Shown: piece after piece, positions 42,034 to 49,621 of the stretch
Layout of the letters: the number at the start of each line of letters is the position of its first letter
Position numbering within the stretch: the stretch's first letter is position 1
NCBI RefSeq assembly: GCF_000711725.1
Contig: NZ_JONP01000011.1
Coordinates: 62,001 to 126,000, forward strand
Source: Roseomonas aerilata DSM 19363
GTDB taxonomy: Bacteria > Pseudomonadota > Alphaproteobacteria > Acetobacterales > Acetobacteraceae
DNA: 64,000 nt
Reading direction: 5' to 3'
The notes under the pieces: generated by a model
The model's input: the letters and a program-made list of their open reading frames with translations, nothing else
Database searches by the model: none
Told to the model about the DNA's origin: nothing
Program-made: the position numbers and the translations under genes

Positions 42034-42861
42034 TCAAGCAGACCGGCAGGCGCGCAGCCAGGCGAGGGATTGCGGGATCATGCTGTCGGCGCGGTGGCTC
42101 TCGCGGGAGAGTTCCACGCAGACGAGGCGCTCGAAGCCGATCGCCTCCAGCGCATCGAGGCAGGCGGGAATATCCATGTCGCCCTCCCCAAAGGGAAGGT
42201 GGATGTGCGTGCCACGCGCCATATCCTCGATTGCGACAGTGCCCAGATGGGGCGCGAACTCGTGCACGGCCTTGGCCGGGTCGCGCTCGCCCGTGACCAG
42301 CAGGTGGCCGAGGTCCAGTGCGAGCCTGAGGCCGGAAAGGTCGAGCGCGGACCAGTCGTCCACGGTTTCCACGAGCATCCCGGGCTCGGGCTCGAAGGCC
42401 GCCGTAACGTTGCGGGCGGCAGCGTGCTCGAGCACGCGGGAGACGCCCTCACGCAACCATGCCAGCGCCTGCCCGCGCTCCACCCCCGGGCGCGGCACGC
42501 CGGCCCAGAAGGAGACGGCCTCCGCGCCGAGGATCGCGCCGATGTCGATCGCGCGGTTGAGGAAGGCGACGCGGCGGTCGCGACCCTCCGAGGTCGGTGT
42601 CAGCAACGTCGGCTCGTGCTTCGCGCGGGGGTCCAGCAGGTAGCGCGCGCCGGTCTCGATGACGCAGCCGAGCTTGCGGGCGGAGAGATCGCGCGCCAGT
42701 GCCTCGGCGCGGCGCTCCCAGCCCTCTTCCATCGGGTCGAGGTGGTGGTGGTCGAGGGTAAGGGCCACGCCGTCGTAGCCGGCATCGGCGATGAGGGTGA
42801 CGGCATCCGCCAGCCGGTGGTTGGCGGCGCCGTTTGTGTTGTAGGCGAAACGGAGCGTCAT
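42034..42861 (-). CDS. Sugar phosphate isomerase/epimerase (AP-endonuclease 2 TIM barrel)
   Basis: 275 aa, Xyl-isomerase-like TIM barrel: RFAYNTNGAANHRLADAV, GYDGVALTLDHHHLDP, VSFWAGVPRPGV, FEPEPGMLVETVDDW, LRLALDLGHLLVTGE, VAIEDMARGTHIHLPFGEGDMD, VCVELSRESHRAD. His/Glu/Asp metal ligands of the family are evident. Relatives epimerise keto sugars or process inositol derivatives (IolE/IolI type), which fits the inositol-phosphate synthase and Gfo/Idh enzymes of the operon. ATGA overlap with the YcaO gene upstream. Confidence 0.85.
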   Translation of the reverse strand: MTLRFAYNTNGAANHRLADAVTLIADAGYDGVALTLDHHHLDPMEEGWERRAEALARDLSARKLGCVIETGARYLLDPRAKHEPTLLTPTSEGRDRRVAFLNRAIDIGAILGAEAVSFWAGVPRPGVERGQALAWLREGVSRVLEHAAARNVTAAFEPEPGMLVETVDDWSALDLSGLRLALDLGHLLVTGERDPAKAVHEFAPHLGTVAIEDMARGTHIHLPFGEGDMDIPACLDALEAIGFERLVCVELSRESHRADSMIPQSLAWLRACRSA

Positions 42862-44339
42862 GCCGGCACCGCCTGCCCGCGGCGCTGCGCGAGGACCATC
42901 TGCGCCGCGAAGGTGCCGGTCTCGCGATACATGGGATAGAGGCGGCCGACGAGGCGGTCGGCCAGCGCGCCGTCGAACCACGCGGGGCCGCCGGCGCGCT
43001 CCTCGTCCTCGGGGCGCAGCAGGACGCGCTTCGCGCCCTCGCGCGGGGCATCGAGGATCAGCGGGTCCCTCCGCGCGCGCAGGCGGCGCACGCCACGCCA
43101 GCCGATACGGTGATAGCTCATCGTCTCGATCTCGAGCCCGGGCACGATGACCTTCACCGCGCGCACCGCCTCCCCTGGTGGGGAGGCATCGACGTAGAGG
43201 ATTTCGAGGCCTTCCGCCGACAGCCGCTCCGTCAGCAGCGCGAGGCGGGCTTTGGAATCCGCGACGGCAGCTGCCGGCATGGTCGGCAATTCCGAAAGCC
43301 GGCGGTGGCTGCGCGCGGCGAAGACGCTGCTGGCGAGGCGAGAGCGCAGTCCATCGGCGTCCTGGCCCATCCACTCCACCATGGCGTCGAGGGCGCGCGG
43401 CTCCTCCTCGTCCAGCATGGCCACCTTCATCTGCCGCTCGACGTAATCGAGCGGCAGGGCCTCCCTCAGCATCGGGATAGGGCCGTGCGTCGCAGCCTTG
43501 CGTGCACGGGAGCCGCAGAATTCGAGCAGTGCCTTGCGCAGCGTGCGGTCGCGGTCGGGATGCACGGCCTCCCCGCAGGAGGTGACCTGGATGGGGGCGG
43601 TGGGCTGGCCACGATCGTCGCCGACGACGTAGAGATTGGACATGCCGAAATCCTCGGCTGCCAGCTTAACGGTCACGCCGATGCCCAGCGACTTCAGGTG
43701 GTCCAGCAGGCCCCTCACCTGCGCGTCCGGCACGGCGTCCGGCTCCACCACCACGCCTTGGTCGAGCGCGCGATAGGCGGTGACGTTACCGTCGCGCTGC
43801 AGCGCCTCCATGATGCCGTGGGCGATGGCGTGCTCCAGGTCGAAGCCGGCACCGAGGCCGTTGGTGATCGGCGTGATCAGCCGCGGCTTTTCGTCGCCGA
43901 GCTGGTAGGGATAGGCTGCGACCCATTCGCGCGGCACGAGGACTGTCTCGCCCGAGGGCCAGCGCCGCGCCTCGACCCAGGTCAGCGACATGTCCGGCGT
44001 GTAGTCGGAACCCGCGGAAAGGCAGAGGGTAAGCGGGTCCACCACGGCGCGCGTGCGGGCGAGTTCGGCGTAGCTGCCCTCCGTCCGCGGTGCGCGTGCG
44101 ACCCAGCGCCCAACATGCACCTCCTCGCAGAGCTCACCCAGCGCACCCACCTCCGCCTCGATGGGGGTGAAGCCGTAGCCGTAACCGGTTGTGGCAGGAT
44201 AGTTCTCGACGAGGAGATTTGCCTGCACCACGGGGATGCCCGTGCGGTCGAGATGATCGATGCGGAAGGTGGAGATGTGGGCGTGCTTCGGCATGGTGGC
44301 GCGGAAGGCCTCGGCCACGCGATGCAGTTCGTCGCTCAT
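42858..44339 (-). CDS. YcaO-domain enzyme (ATP-dependent amide-activating type)
   Basis: 493 aa. YcaO landmarks: GYGYGFTPIEAEVGALGELCEEVHVG split as GYGYGFTPIEAEVGAL and GELCEEV (first E-x2-E, ~75-80), and NGLGAGFDLEHAIAHGIME followed by ALQRD (~175-200). There YcaO proteins normally show E-x2-E-R-D, so the second pair reads E-x2-Q. Later blocks KLAAEDFGMSNLYVVG and DRTLRKALLEFCGSRA fit the family. YcaO enzymes use ATP to phosphorylate an amide oxygen, giving azolines, thioamides or amidines, sometimes on non-peptide substrates (6-thioguanine pathway). No precursor peptide, TfuA or E1-like partner is visible. ATGA overlaps on both sides. Confidence 0.85.
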   Translation of the reverse strand: MSDELHRVAEAFRATMPKHAHISTFRIDHLDRTGIPVVQANLLVENYPATTGYGYGFTPIEAEVGALGELCEEVHVGRWVARAPRTEGSYAELARTRAVVDPLTLCLSAGSDYTPDMSLTWVEARRWPSGETVLVPREWVAAYPYQLGDEKPRLITPITNGLGAGFDLEHAIAHGIMEALQRDGNVTAYRALDQGVVVEPDAVPDAQVRGLLDHLKSLGIGVTVKLAAEDFGMSNLYVVGDDRGQPTAPIQVTSCGEAVHPDRDRTLRKALLEFCGSRARKAATHGPIPMLREALPLDYVERQMKVAMLDEEEPRALDAMVEWMGQDADGLRSRLASSVFAARSHRRLSELPTMPAAAVADSKARLALLTERLSAEGLEILYVDASPPGEAVRAVKVIVPGLEIETMSYHRIGWRGVRRLRARRDPLILDAPREGAKRVLLRPEDEERAGGPAWFDGALADRLVGRLYPMYRETGTFAAQMVLAQRRGQAVPA

Positions 44340-45187
44340 GCGCTTCTCGTCCCCGCGCGACGGCGGAGCTCCTCCATAGGAATATGGCGCACGCCCGGCG
44401 GGCCGCGCAGCTGGTCGTCCAGCACGGCCAGCGCGATGGCGGTGGTGATACCGCGTGCGTGCTCGAAGGGCGTGCAGACCGTATCGAATTCGACCGCGCC
44501 GATCACGTCGCGGTACTTCCGCACCTCGTTGGGCGAGAGCGGGATATCCTTGTGAAAGGCCTTGTGCGTGGAGACCGCGAGGTTCTCGCCCGCCGCTCCC
44601 TGGTCCACCTTGAAGGCATCGCCGCAGAACAGCGTCCGCCGCGCCTCGTCGTAGAGCACGGCCTGACCCTCGTAATGGCCGCCCACATGCATCAGCGTCT
44701 GGCCCGGCCGCAGTTCCAGCGCCTCGTCGTAGGGCCAAGTGACGCGGAAGGCCTTGGTCATCCGCAGGTCGTCCTTCTGGATGGCCATGACCTCCGGCTG
44801 GAACACGTCCTGCAACTGCCACAGCGCGCCGTAGCCGTGGCAGTGCGAGGCCGCGAGGAAGCGGATACCGCCCAGGCGGCGGATCTCCTCCAGCATCTCC
44901 GGCGTGTAGTAGGGCGCGGCCTCGAAGGCGGTGTTTCCATCGGGGTGCAGCAGCAGCCAGCCAGTGCCGTTCAGGCCGAAGGGTGGCGCGGTGCTGAACG
45001 CGACCATGTCCCGGTCGAGTTGCCGCCAGGAGCCGGTGAGCCGCGCCGCCACCTCATCCTCGCGCAGGAAGTGCCAGCCGTCATGCGGCAGGTCGTTGCG
45101 CGTGTCGTCGCAGACAGGGCAGGAGCGCGGCTCGAAATGCTTCTGCCAGAAGCCGCAATTCGCGCAGGCCCAGGGTGTCAGCGGCAT
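44336..45187 (-). CDS. Zinc-ribbon metallo-beta-lactamase-fold hydrolase
   Basis: 283 aa. An N-terminal zinc ribbon CANCGFWQKHFEPRSCPVCD (residues 8-27; two C-x2-C pairs) precedes an MBL-fold domain with SHCHGYGALWQL (HxHxxG metal motif, ~115), HVGGHYEGQAVL (third His, ~167) and FCGDAFKVD (Asp, ~190). MBL-fold relatives hydrolyse esters, thioesters or phosphodiesters. The ribbon is unusual for them and may bind a partner or nucleic acid. It overlaps the oxidoreductase gene by 10 nt and the YcaO gene by ATGA. Confidence 0.82.
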   Translation of the reverse strand: MPLTPWACANCGFWQKHFEPRSCPVCDDTRNDLPHDGWHFLREDEVAARLTGSWRQLDRDMVAFSTAPPFGLNGTGWLLLHPDGNTAFEAAPYYTPEMLEEIRRLGGIRFLAASHCHGYGALWQLQDVFQPEVMAIQKDDLRMTKAFRVTWPYDEALELRPGQTLMHVGGHYEGQAVLYDEARRTLFCGDAFKVDQGAAGENLAVSTHKAFHKDIPLSPNEVRKYRDVIGAVEFDTVCTPFEHARGITTAIALAVLDDQLRGPPGVRHIPMEELRRRAGTRSA

Positions 45188-46212
45188 GCGGGATCCCCCG
45201 TGTAGGCGCGGTGGAGAAGCCGCATGGTGTGCAGGTCGCGGGATGTACTGAACGTCTCGCGGTCGCCACTGGCCAGGGCAAGGGCGAAGGCGGCCATCTG
45301 GCGGGCGAAGGGGGAAGCTTCCGCGTCGGGCACCGGCAGGCTGCGGCTGCGGCCCAGGGCATCCGTGTGCGTCACGCGGCCGCCGGCGTCCTGGCCCATG
45401 CTGTTCTCCGCCAGAAGTTGCCCGGCCGAGCCGAGGATTTCCAGGCGACGACGCGGCAGCGCGTCCGGGCAGTTATAGGCGACATGCAGCTGCACCAGCG
45501 CGCCGCCACCCGTGCGGCCGATCAGCAGCGCACCATCGTCCACGGGATAGGGCTGCACGCGGCGCTGGGTGAGAGCGGCGATCTCCTCGATCGGCTCGCC
45601 CAGGAGGTAGTCGGCGAGGTCAATCCCGTGTGGCGCAAGATCCATGAGCGCGCCGCCGCCTGCCCGCGCGGGATCGGCGCGCCAGTTGTCGCCCTCGCCC
45701 GTCACGCTCCAATCAGGGCCGAGCCAGCAGGCATAGGCGATGCGGATGACGGTGGGCGTGCCGATCAGCCCGGCGGCAACGGCCGCGCGCATGGCCGCGT
45801 GGGCGGGGTGGTGGCGCTGGTCGAAAGCGGTGCCGAGAAGGATCCCGCCACGCGAGGCGGCCGCAACCATCGCTTCGGCATCGGCGATCGTCGCGGCCAT
45901 CGGCTTCTCGCAGAGCACCGCCTTGCCCGCCGCGGCGGCCGCTTCCACCGCCGCGCGGTGCAGGTGATTCGGGGTTGCGACGTAGATCGCGTCCACTTCC
46001 GGGTCCGTCAGCAACGGTCCCAGATCGGCATGGGCACCCGCTGTCGGAGAAAGTGTCGCGAGCGCCGCCCCCCGAGCAGCAGGCGACGGATCGCAGACCG
46101 CGCGCACCGTATGGCCGGCCGCGAGGATGGCGGGCGCGGCATAGTCGCGCGCGACCCAGCCATAGCCGACGATGCCCCAGCCCAGCTCCCGGGCGGCGAG
46201 AGCCGTCACCAT
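45178..46212 (-). CDS. Gfo/Idh/MocA-family oxidoreductase
   Basis: 344 aa NAD(P)-dependent dehydrogenase. Rossmann start WGIVGYGWVARDYAAPAIL, VDAIYVATPNHLHRAAV, the signature VLCEKPMAATIADAE (catalytic Lys region) and a C-terminal domain with GGGALMDLAPHGIDLADYLLG (catalytic His). Relatives oxidise inositols and sugars. The ATG at 46212 is preferred over an in-frame codon 13 residues upstream because it begins just before the Rossmann strand. It overlaps the methyltransferase end by 7 nt and the MBL gene by 10 nt. Confidence 0.88.
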   Translation of the reverse strand: MVTALAARELGWGIVGYGWVARDYAAPAILAAGHTVRAVCDPSPAARGAALATLSPTAGAHADLGPLLTDPEVDAIYVATPNHLHRAAVEAAAAAGKAVLCEKPMAATIADAEAMVAAASRGGILLGTAFDQRHHPAHAAMRAAVAAGLIGTPTVIRIAYACWLGPDWSVTGEGDNWRADPARAGGGALMDLAPHGIDLADYLLGEPIEEIAALTQRRVQPYPVDDGALLIGRTGGGALVQLHVAYNCPDALPRRRLEILGSAGQLLAENSMGQDAGGRVTHTDALGRSRSLPVPDAEASPFARQMAAFALALASGDRETFSTSRDLHTMRLLHRAYTGDPACR

Positions 46213-47315
46213 CGCTCCGGCAGGTCCAGCAGCTCGCGCCGCAGCGCCCAATCCGCCGTGGCGGCGGTGGCAACTGCGTGCTCAGGGCAGTCGGTGCGGG
46301 CGGGATAAGTCGCGCGAGGCCCGTATTCCCGTGCGTAGCGCTCGGACGGCCAGGCGATTTCGCCCGCGGCATAAAGCGGGTTGCGACGCAGGAAGGCGCC
46401 CTCGGGCGGCAGGGAGAGCGCGCCCGTCACGGAACGTGCCGGGATCGCCCCCGGCCCTGCCACCACGGAAAAAGCTTCGGCGCCGCGCAGGGCCGGAGGC
46501 GGTGCCGCACGGGGAGTACGTCGCTCCACCGCCGCACGGGTGAGTTCGGCATCATCGTAGGCGATGCCGTCAGGAAAGAGAGCCGACAGCTCATCCGTCG
46601 TGACCGCCGCGCCGGCTGAAAGGTTCGGCCATTCGCGGTTATGGACATGCCCGATGGCAAGCCATCCCCCCTCGCCCGCCATCGCGCGCAACCCCGCAAG
46701 AATCGGGCCCTTGGGCTCCAGGAAATAGAAGGCGTCGTGGCACGCAACGAGATCGAAGCGGCGGTCTTCGCCGATGGGCCAGGGTTGCATCGCGGCGTCG
46801 AGGCAGATGAGCTCCGCCTCCGGCGCCACCCAGTGACGCGCGACCCAGAGCTTCGCGAAGACGACATCCGCACCCGTCGCGGCCACGCCGCGCTGGGAGA
46901 GGGCGCGCAGGTATTGGCCGATGCCGCAGGCGAGCTCGAAGGCGCTGCGCGGCGCCGTCCAGTGCGCCTCCATCAGCGCGAGGCCGGCGAGGAAGGTCGG
47001 GTCGCTCCAGCGATGCGCGAAGTAGTCGCCCACAGGTCCCCAGGAGAGATGCTCCATGGCCTGGCGCAGCGTGAGGCTCGCGCGGTTCGCGACCAGGGCG
47101 CGCAGCGCCGCGACATCGGCCGTGGGGCCGCGCCACCAGTCGTCCTGATCGGCGAGCAGCAGCACCAGCGCGCCGTCGCGATCCCCGGCATCAAGACGCG
47201 CCAGCGCCTCGGCCGCCAGTTCCGGACGCGAGGCCCGCGCGAAGACGATGCCGTCGATCACCGGCCAGCGGCGCCCGGCGGAATCCGCCACCGAATGGGG
47301 CGTGTCCGGTGTCAT
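46206..47315 (-). CDS. Class I SAM-dependent methyltransferase
   Basis: 369 aa. A ~120-residue N-terminal region (AEALARLDAGDRDGALVLLL, LSWGPVGDYFAHRWSDP) precedes a Rossmann-like SAM fold: motif I AFELACGIGQYLRALS (~125-140), acidic residue in GVAATGADVVFAK, motif II FDLVACHDAFYFLEP and GGWLAIGHVHN. Target unknown. The C-terminal ~100 residues (LPPEGAFLRRNPLYAAGEIA, WPSERYAREYGPRA) are Pro/Arg-rich and may contact the substrate. ATGA overlap with the HD-like gene upstream. Confidence 0.82.
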   Translation of the reverse strand: MTPDTPHSVADSAGRRWPVIDGIVFARASRPELAAEALARLDAGDRDGALVLLLADQDDWWRGPTADVAALRALVANRASLTLRQAMEHLSWGPVGDYFAHRWSDPTFLAGLALMEAHWTAPRSAFELACGIGQYLRALSQRGVAATGADVVFAKLWVARHWVAPEAELICLDAAMQPWPIGEDRRFDLVACHDAFYFLEPKGPILAGLRAMAGEGGWLAIGHVHNREWPNLSAGAAVTTDELSALFPDGIAYDDAELTRAAVERRTPRAAPPPALRGAEAFSVVAGPGAIPARSVTGALSLPPEGAFLRRNPLYAAGEIAWPSERYAREYGPRATYPARTDCPEHAVATAATADWALRRELLDLPERW

Positions 47316-48229
47316 GCGGAGAGCCCGACGGCGGCGAGCAGCCGGTCCTGGAAGGGCTTCACCGGCCCCTCATGGACGAGCGCCATGTCGTTCAGCACAT
47401 AGGACATGCTCGCCTTGCCCGCGCGCAGGTGCTGCTCGATCTGCAGCACGCGGTCGAGCGTGTCGGCCGCGTGGAAGGCGCGCCCCTCCGGCGTCCCGGC
47501 GTCGGGCAGGATGGCGCGGGCCTCGCGCGTCTGGGCGGCGAGGTCAGGAGGAAGCTCAGCCAGCGCCATCTCCGTCGCACGGGCGAAGGCGGGCTCAAGG
47601 TGCTCGCCCAGCAGCACCTCCCCCGCGAAGCCGGAGTCCGGAATCAGCGCGTTATGCAGGTGGTGCGCGAGGGAGGCGAGAAACACGACCTCCGGCCGCG
47701 CGCCGTAGACCGGGCAGAGAAGCACGCCGTAGACCGCAACCATCACGCAGTGCTCGGCGTGGTTCTCCGGCGGTTCCAGCAGAAGCCGCGGGCGGCCGGG
47801 GCAGGTGACGCCGGCGCGCGGCTGGCGCGCCAGCAGGGCGACGAAAGGCGGTGCCGGCCCTGCCGCCTCGGCGGATGGCGCGTTGCGCAGCATGGCGCGA
47901 AGGCCGGGATCCACCTCCTCCATCGCCTCCTCGGTCGCGCGACTGAGGATGGACTGGGCCTCCGCAGCCGAGACGCCAAGCGTGCCCAGCACGCGCCGGT
48001 CGATGTCGCCCAGCCGCGTCGCGGCGAGGGCGGCGGCCACCGTCGCGCGCCAGGCCTCCGACACCGGACGCCCGCCGCAGAGCGCCGTCCAAGCGGCCGC
48101 GAACAGCCGATCTGCGATGGATCCATCGCGCCCCGCGGAGCGGATGCGCTTCAGCTCCCCGAGTTCGCGGAAAAGCTCAAGGATCCGTGCCGGCGGCGCT
48201 TCCACCACCGGCACAATCCCGTCCGTCAC
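47312..48229 (-). CDS. HD-like domain protein
   Basis: 305 aa, all-helical prediction. The core HAEHCVMVAVYGVLL (first His, ~145) and FLASLAHHLHNALIPD (~180) matches the spacing of HD-domain phosphohydrolases, but the usual HD doublet reads HH. Further conserved-looking patches: FHAADTLDRVLQIEQHLRAG (~255). HD enzymes cleave phosphomonoesters or nucleotides; in this operon it could dephosphorylate an inositol-phosphate conjugate, which is conjecture. GTG start at 48229, 10 nt after the synthase gene; ATGA overlap with the methyltransferase. Confidence 0.7.
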   Translation of the reverse strand: MTDGIVPVVEAPPARILELFRELGELKRIRSAGRDGSIADRLFAAAWTALCGGRPVSEAWRATVAAALAATRLGDIDRRVLGTLGVSAAEAQSILSRATEEAMEEVDPGLRAMLRNAPSAEAAGPAPPFVALLARQPRAGVTCPGRPRLLLEPPENHAEHCVMVAVYGVLLCPVYGARPEVVFLASLAHHLHNALIPDSGFAGEVLLGEHLEPAFARATEMALAELPPDLAAQTREARAILPDAGTPEGRAFHAADTLDRVLQIEQHLRAGKASMSYVLNDMALVHEGPVKPFQDRLLAAVGLSA

Positions 48230-48239
48230 CGGCAGGCGC

Positions 48240-49433
48240 TCACTGCGGCGCCCCGAGCCAGTCCATCAGCATACGCTCCTGCGCATGGAAGGCGTGCTCG
48301 GGCGCGTGGCCGTTGGCCACCATGGGCGCCTTGAAAAAGATCGAGAGCTGCTCCTGCACCCCGCCGTCGCCGCGCTGCTGGGCGAGATCGAGCACGCGCG
48401 CGATCTCGAGCGCGAGCGGCGCCGCGAGCACGCTGTCCTTGCAGAGGAAGTTCACCTTGATCTGCATGCGCTGGCCGAGGAAGCCGGAGATGTCGATGTT
48501 GTCCCAGGCCTCCTTGTCGTCGCCGCGGGGACGGTAGTAGCGGATGTCCACGAGGTGGTCCTCGACATGGTAGCCGAGAATGCTGTCGAGCACGTTGCCC
48601 TTGGTGTCGAGCTTGGACTGCAGGCTGCCGGGATCGCGCAGCGCCTCACCGTCGCGGTTGCCGAGGATGTTGGTGCTGAACCAGCCGTCCACGTGCAGGG
48701 CGCGGGCCTTCAGCGCGGGCGCCAGCACGGTCTTCATCATCGTCTGCCCGGTCTTGCCGTCCTTGCCGGCGACGGGGACGTTGCGGGCCTTCGCGAATTC
48801 CTTCAACGCCGGTGCATCCGCCGCGAGGGAGGGCGTGAAGTTGCCATAGGGCACGCCGCTCTCGATCGCAGCGTAGGCGTAGAGCATGGCCGGCCCGATC
48901 GACGGATCGTCGCGATCCAGCGCTCGCTCGAAGGCGTCGAGCGAGTTCAGCGCCTCGTCATTGCCGGGCGTGCGCTCGGTGGAGGCAAGATTGATCATGA
49001 CGATGCCGTCGGCGCCGCTCGTCTTACGGAAGCGTCGCAGGTCGGACGCGATGGCCTCGACGGCCGCGCGGTGGCCGGGCGCCTCGTGCTTGTTCGCGCC
49101 GGTAACGCCGCGGCAGAACTCGCCGCTACCGACCGCGGGCCATGGACGGATCGCCGAGAGAGCTTCGCCCGTCTCGTTCAACTGCGCATCGTTGAGCACC
49201 CGGTGGTTGCTCGCAGCGGAGGCAAGGTCGGAACCATCGAGGTCCCAGCCGCCGAAGACCATGTCACGGTAATCGACCAGGCCAGGCGCCGACACATCGG
49301 CTAGCGGCAAACCATCAAGCCGGTTCGCGCCGCGCCGGATCACTTCGATCCCGGCGACGGCCGTGGTGGCGACCGCGCCGCCGAGGCCTACGACCGCGAC
49401 ACCTAGTTTCCGCCCAGATTGCGCTAACGACAT
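48240..49433 (-). CDS. Myo-inositol-1(3)-phosphate synthase family
   Basis: 397 aa NAD-dependent synthase fold converting glucose 6-phosphate to inositol 3-phosphate. Rossmann start GVAVVGLGGAVATTAVAGIE; VMINLASTERTP; VPVAGKDGKTGQTMMKTVLA (substrate-binding Lys region); WFSTNILGNRDGEALRDP; DDKEAWDNIDISGFLGQRM; VNFLCKDSVLAAPLALEIAR. These are the conserved blocks of the family. Length agrees with archaeal/bacterial Ino1. First gene of the 12-gene minus-strand operon; ATG with GAGG 8 nt upstream. The region in front holds three palindromes and faces the LacI-linked operon. Confidence 0.9.
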   Translation of the reverse strand: MSLAQSGRKLGVAVVGLGGAVATTAVAGIEVIRRGANRLDGLPLADVSAPGLVDYRDMVFGGWDLDGSDLASAASNHRVLNDAQLNETGEALSAIRPWPAVGSGEFCRGVTGANKHEAPGHRAAVEAIASDLRRFRKTSGADGIVMINLASTERTPGNDEALNSLDAFERALDRDDPSIGPAMLYAYAAIESGVPYGNFTPSLAADAPALKEFAKARNVPVAGKDGKTGQTMMKTVLAPALKARALHVDGWFSTNILGNRDGEALRDPGSLQSKLDTKGNVLDSILGYHVEDHLVDIRYYRPRGDDKEAWDNIDISGFLGQRMQIKVNFLCKDSVLAAPLALEIARVLDLAQQRGDGGVQEQLSIFFKAPMVANGHAPEHAFHAQERMLMDWLGAPQ

Positions 49434-49518
49434 TCTATAACCTCAGGAAGCCCGGGAGGTAAAATGGATCGTGGCTACAGACCGCCAATCACGAACCGGT
49501 GTGGCTGTTGGCAACCCT

Positions 49519-49534
49519 TGCACAACGTTGTGCA
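49519..49534. promoter_or_regulatory. Perfect 16-bp palindrome, candidate operator
   Basis: TGCACAACGTTGTGCA, centred between the divergent inositol-phosphate-synthase and histidinol-dehydrogenase-family genes. Length and central CG match LacI-family operators. It lies 85 nt from the synthase ATG and 88 nt from the other ATG. Confidence 0.6.
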
Positions 49535-49565
49535 TCAGCGGCTTGCAGATCCTCATTGACGCAAC

Positions 49566-49586
49566 CCTAGGTACAGCGTACCCAGG
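49566..49586. promoter_or_regulatory. 21-bp near-perfect dyad
   Basis: Arms CCTaGGTAC and GTACCcAGG around an AGC spacer; one mismatched pair. It sits between the two CG-centred palindromes, just downstream of a TTGACG (49556-49561) that could be a -35 box for the plus-strand operon. Could be another operator for a different protein. Confidence 0.45.
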
Positions 49587-49589
49587 TTT

Positions 49590-49605
49590 TTGCATACGTA
49601 TGCAA
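49590..49605. promoter_or_regulatory. LacI-type operator, perfect palindrome
   Basis: TTGCATACGTATGCAA, a perfect 16-bp palindrome with the central CG and TTGC/GCAA ends typical of LacI/GalR-family sites. It abuts the GGAGGAGG ribosome-binding site of the gene at 49622. The LacI-family gene at 51687 is the natural candidate to bind it. Confidence 0.7.
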
Positions 49606-49621
49606 TGGAGGAGGAGACAGC

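Noticed and set aside
42034-42861. DNA-repair AP endonuclease
   Set aside because: The AP-endonuclease-2 TIM barrel is shared with sugar isomerases; motifs and operon context favour sugar or inositol chemistry.
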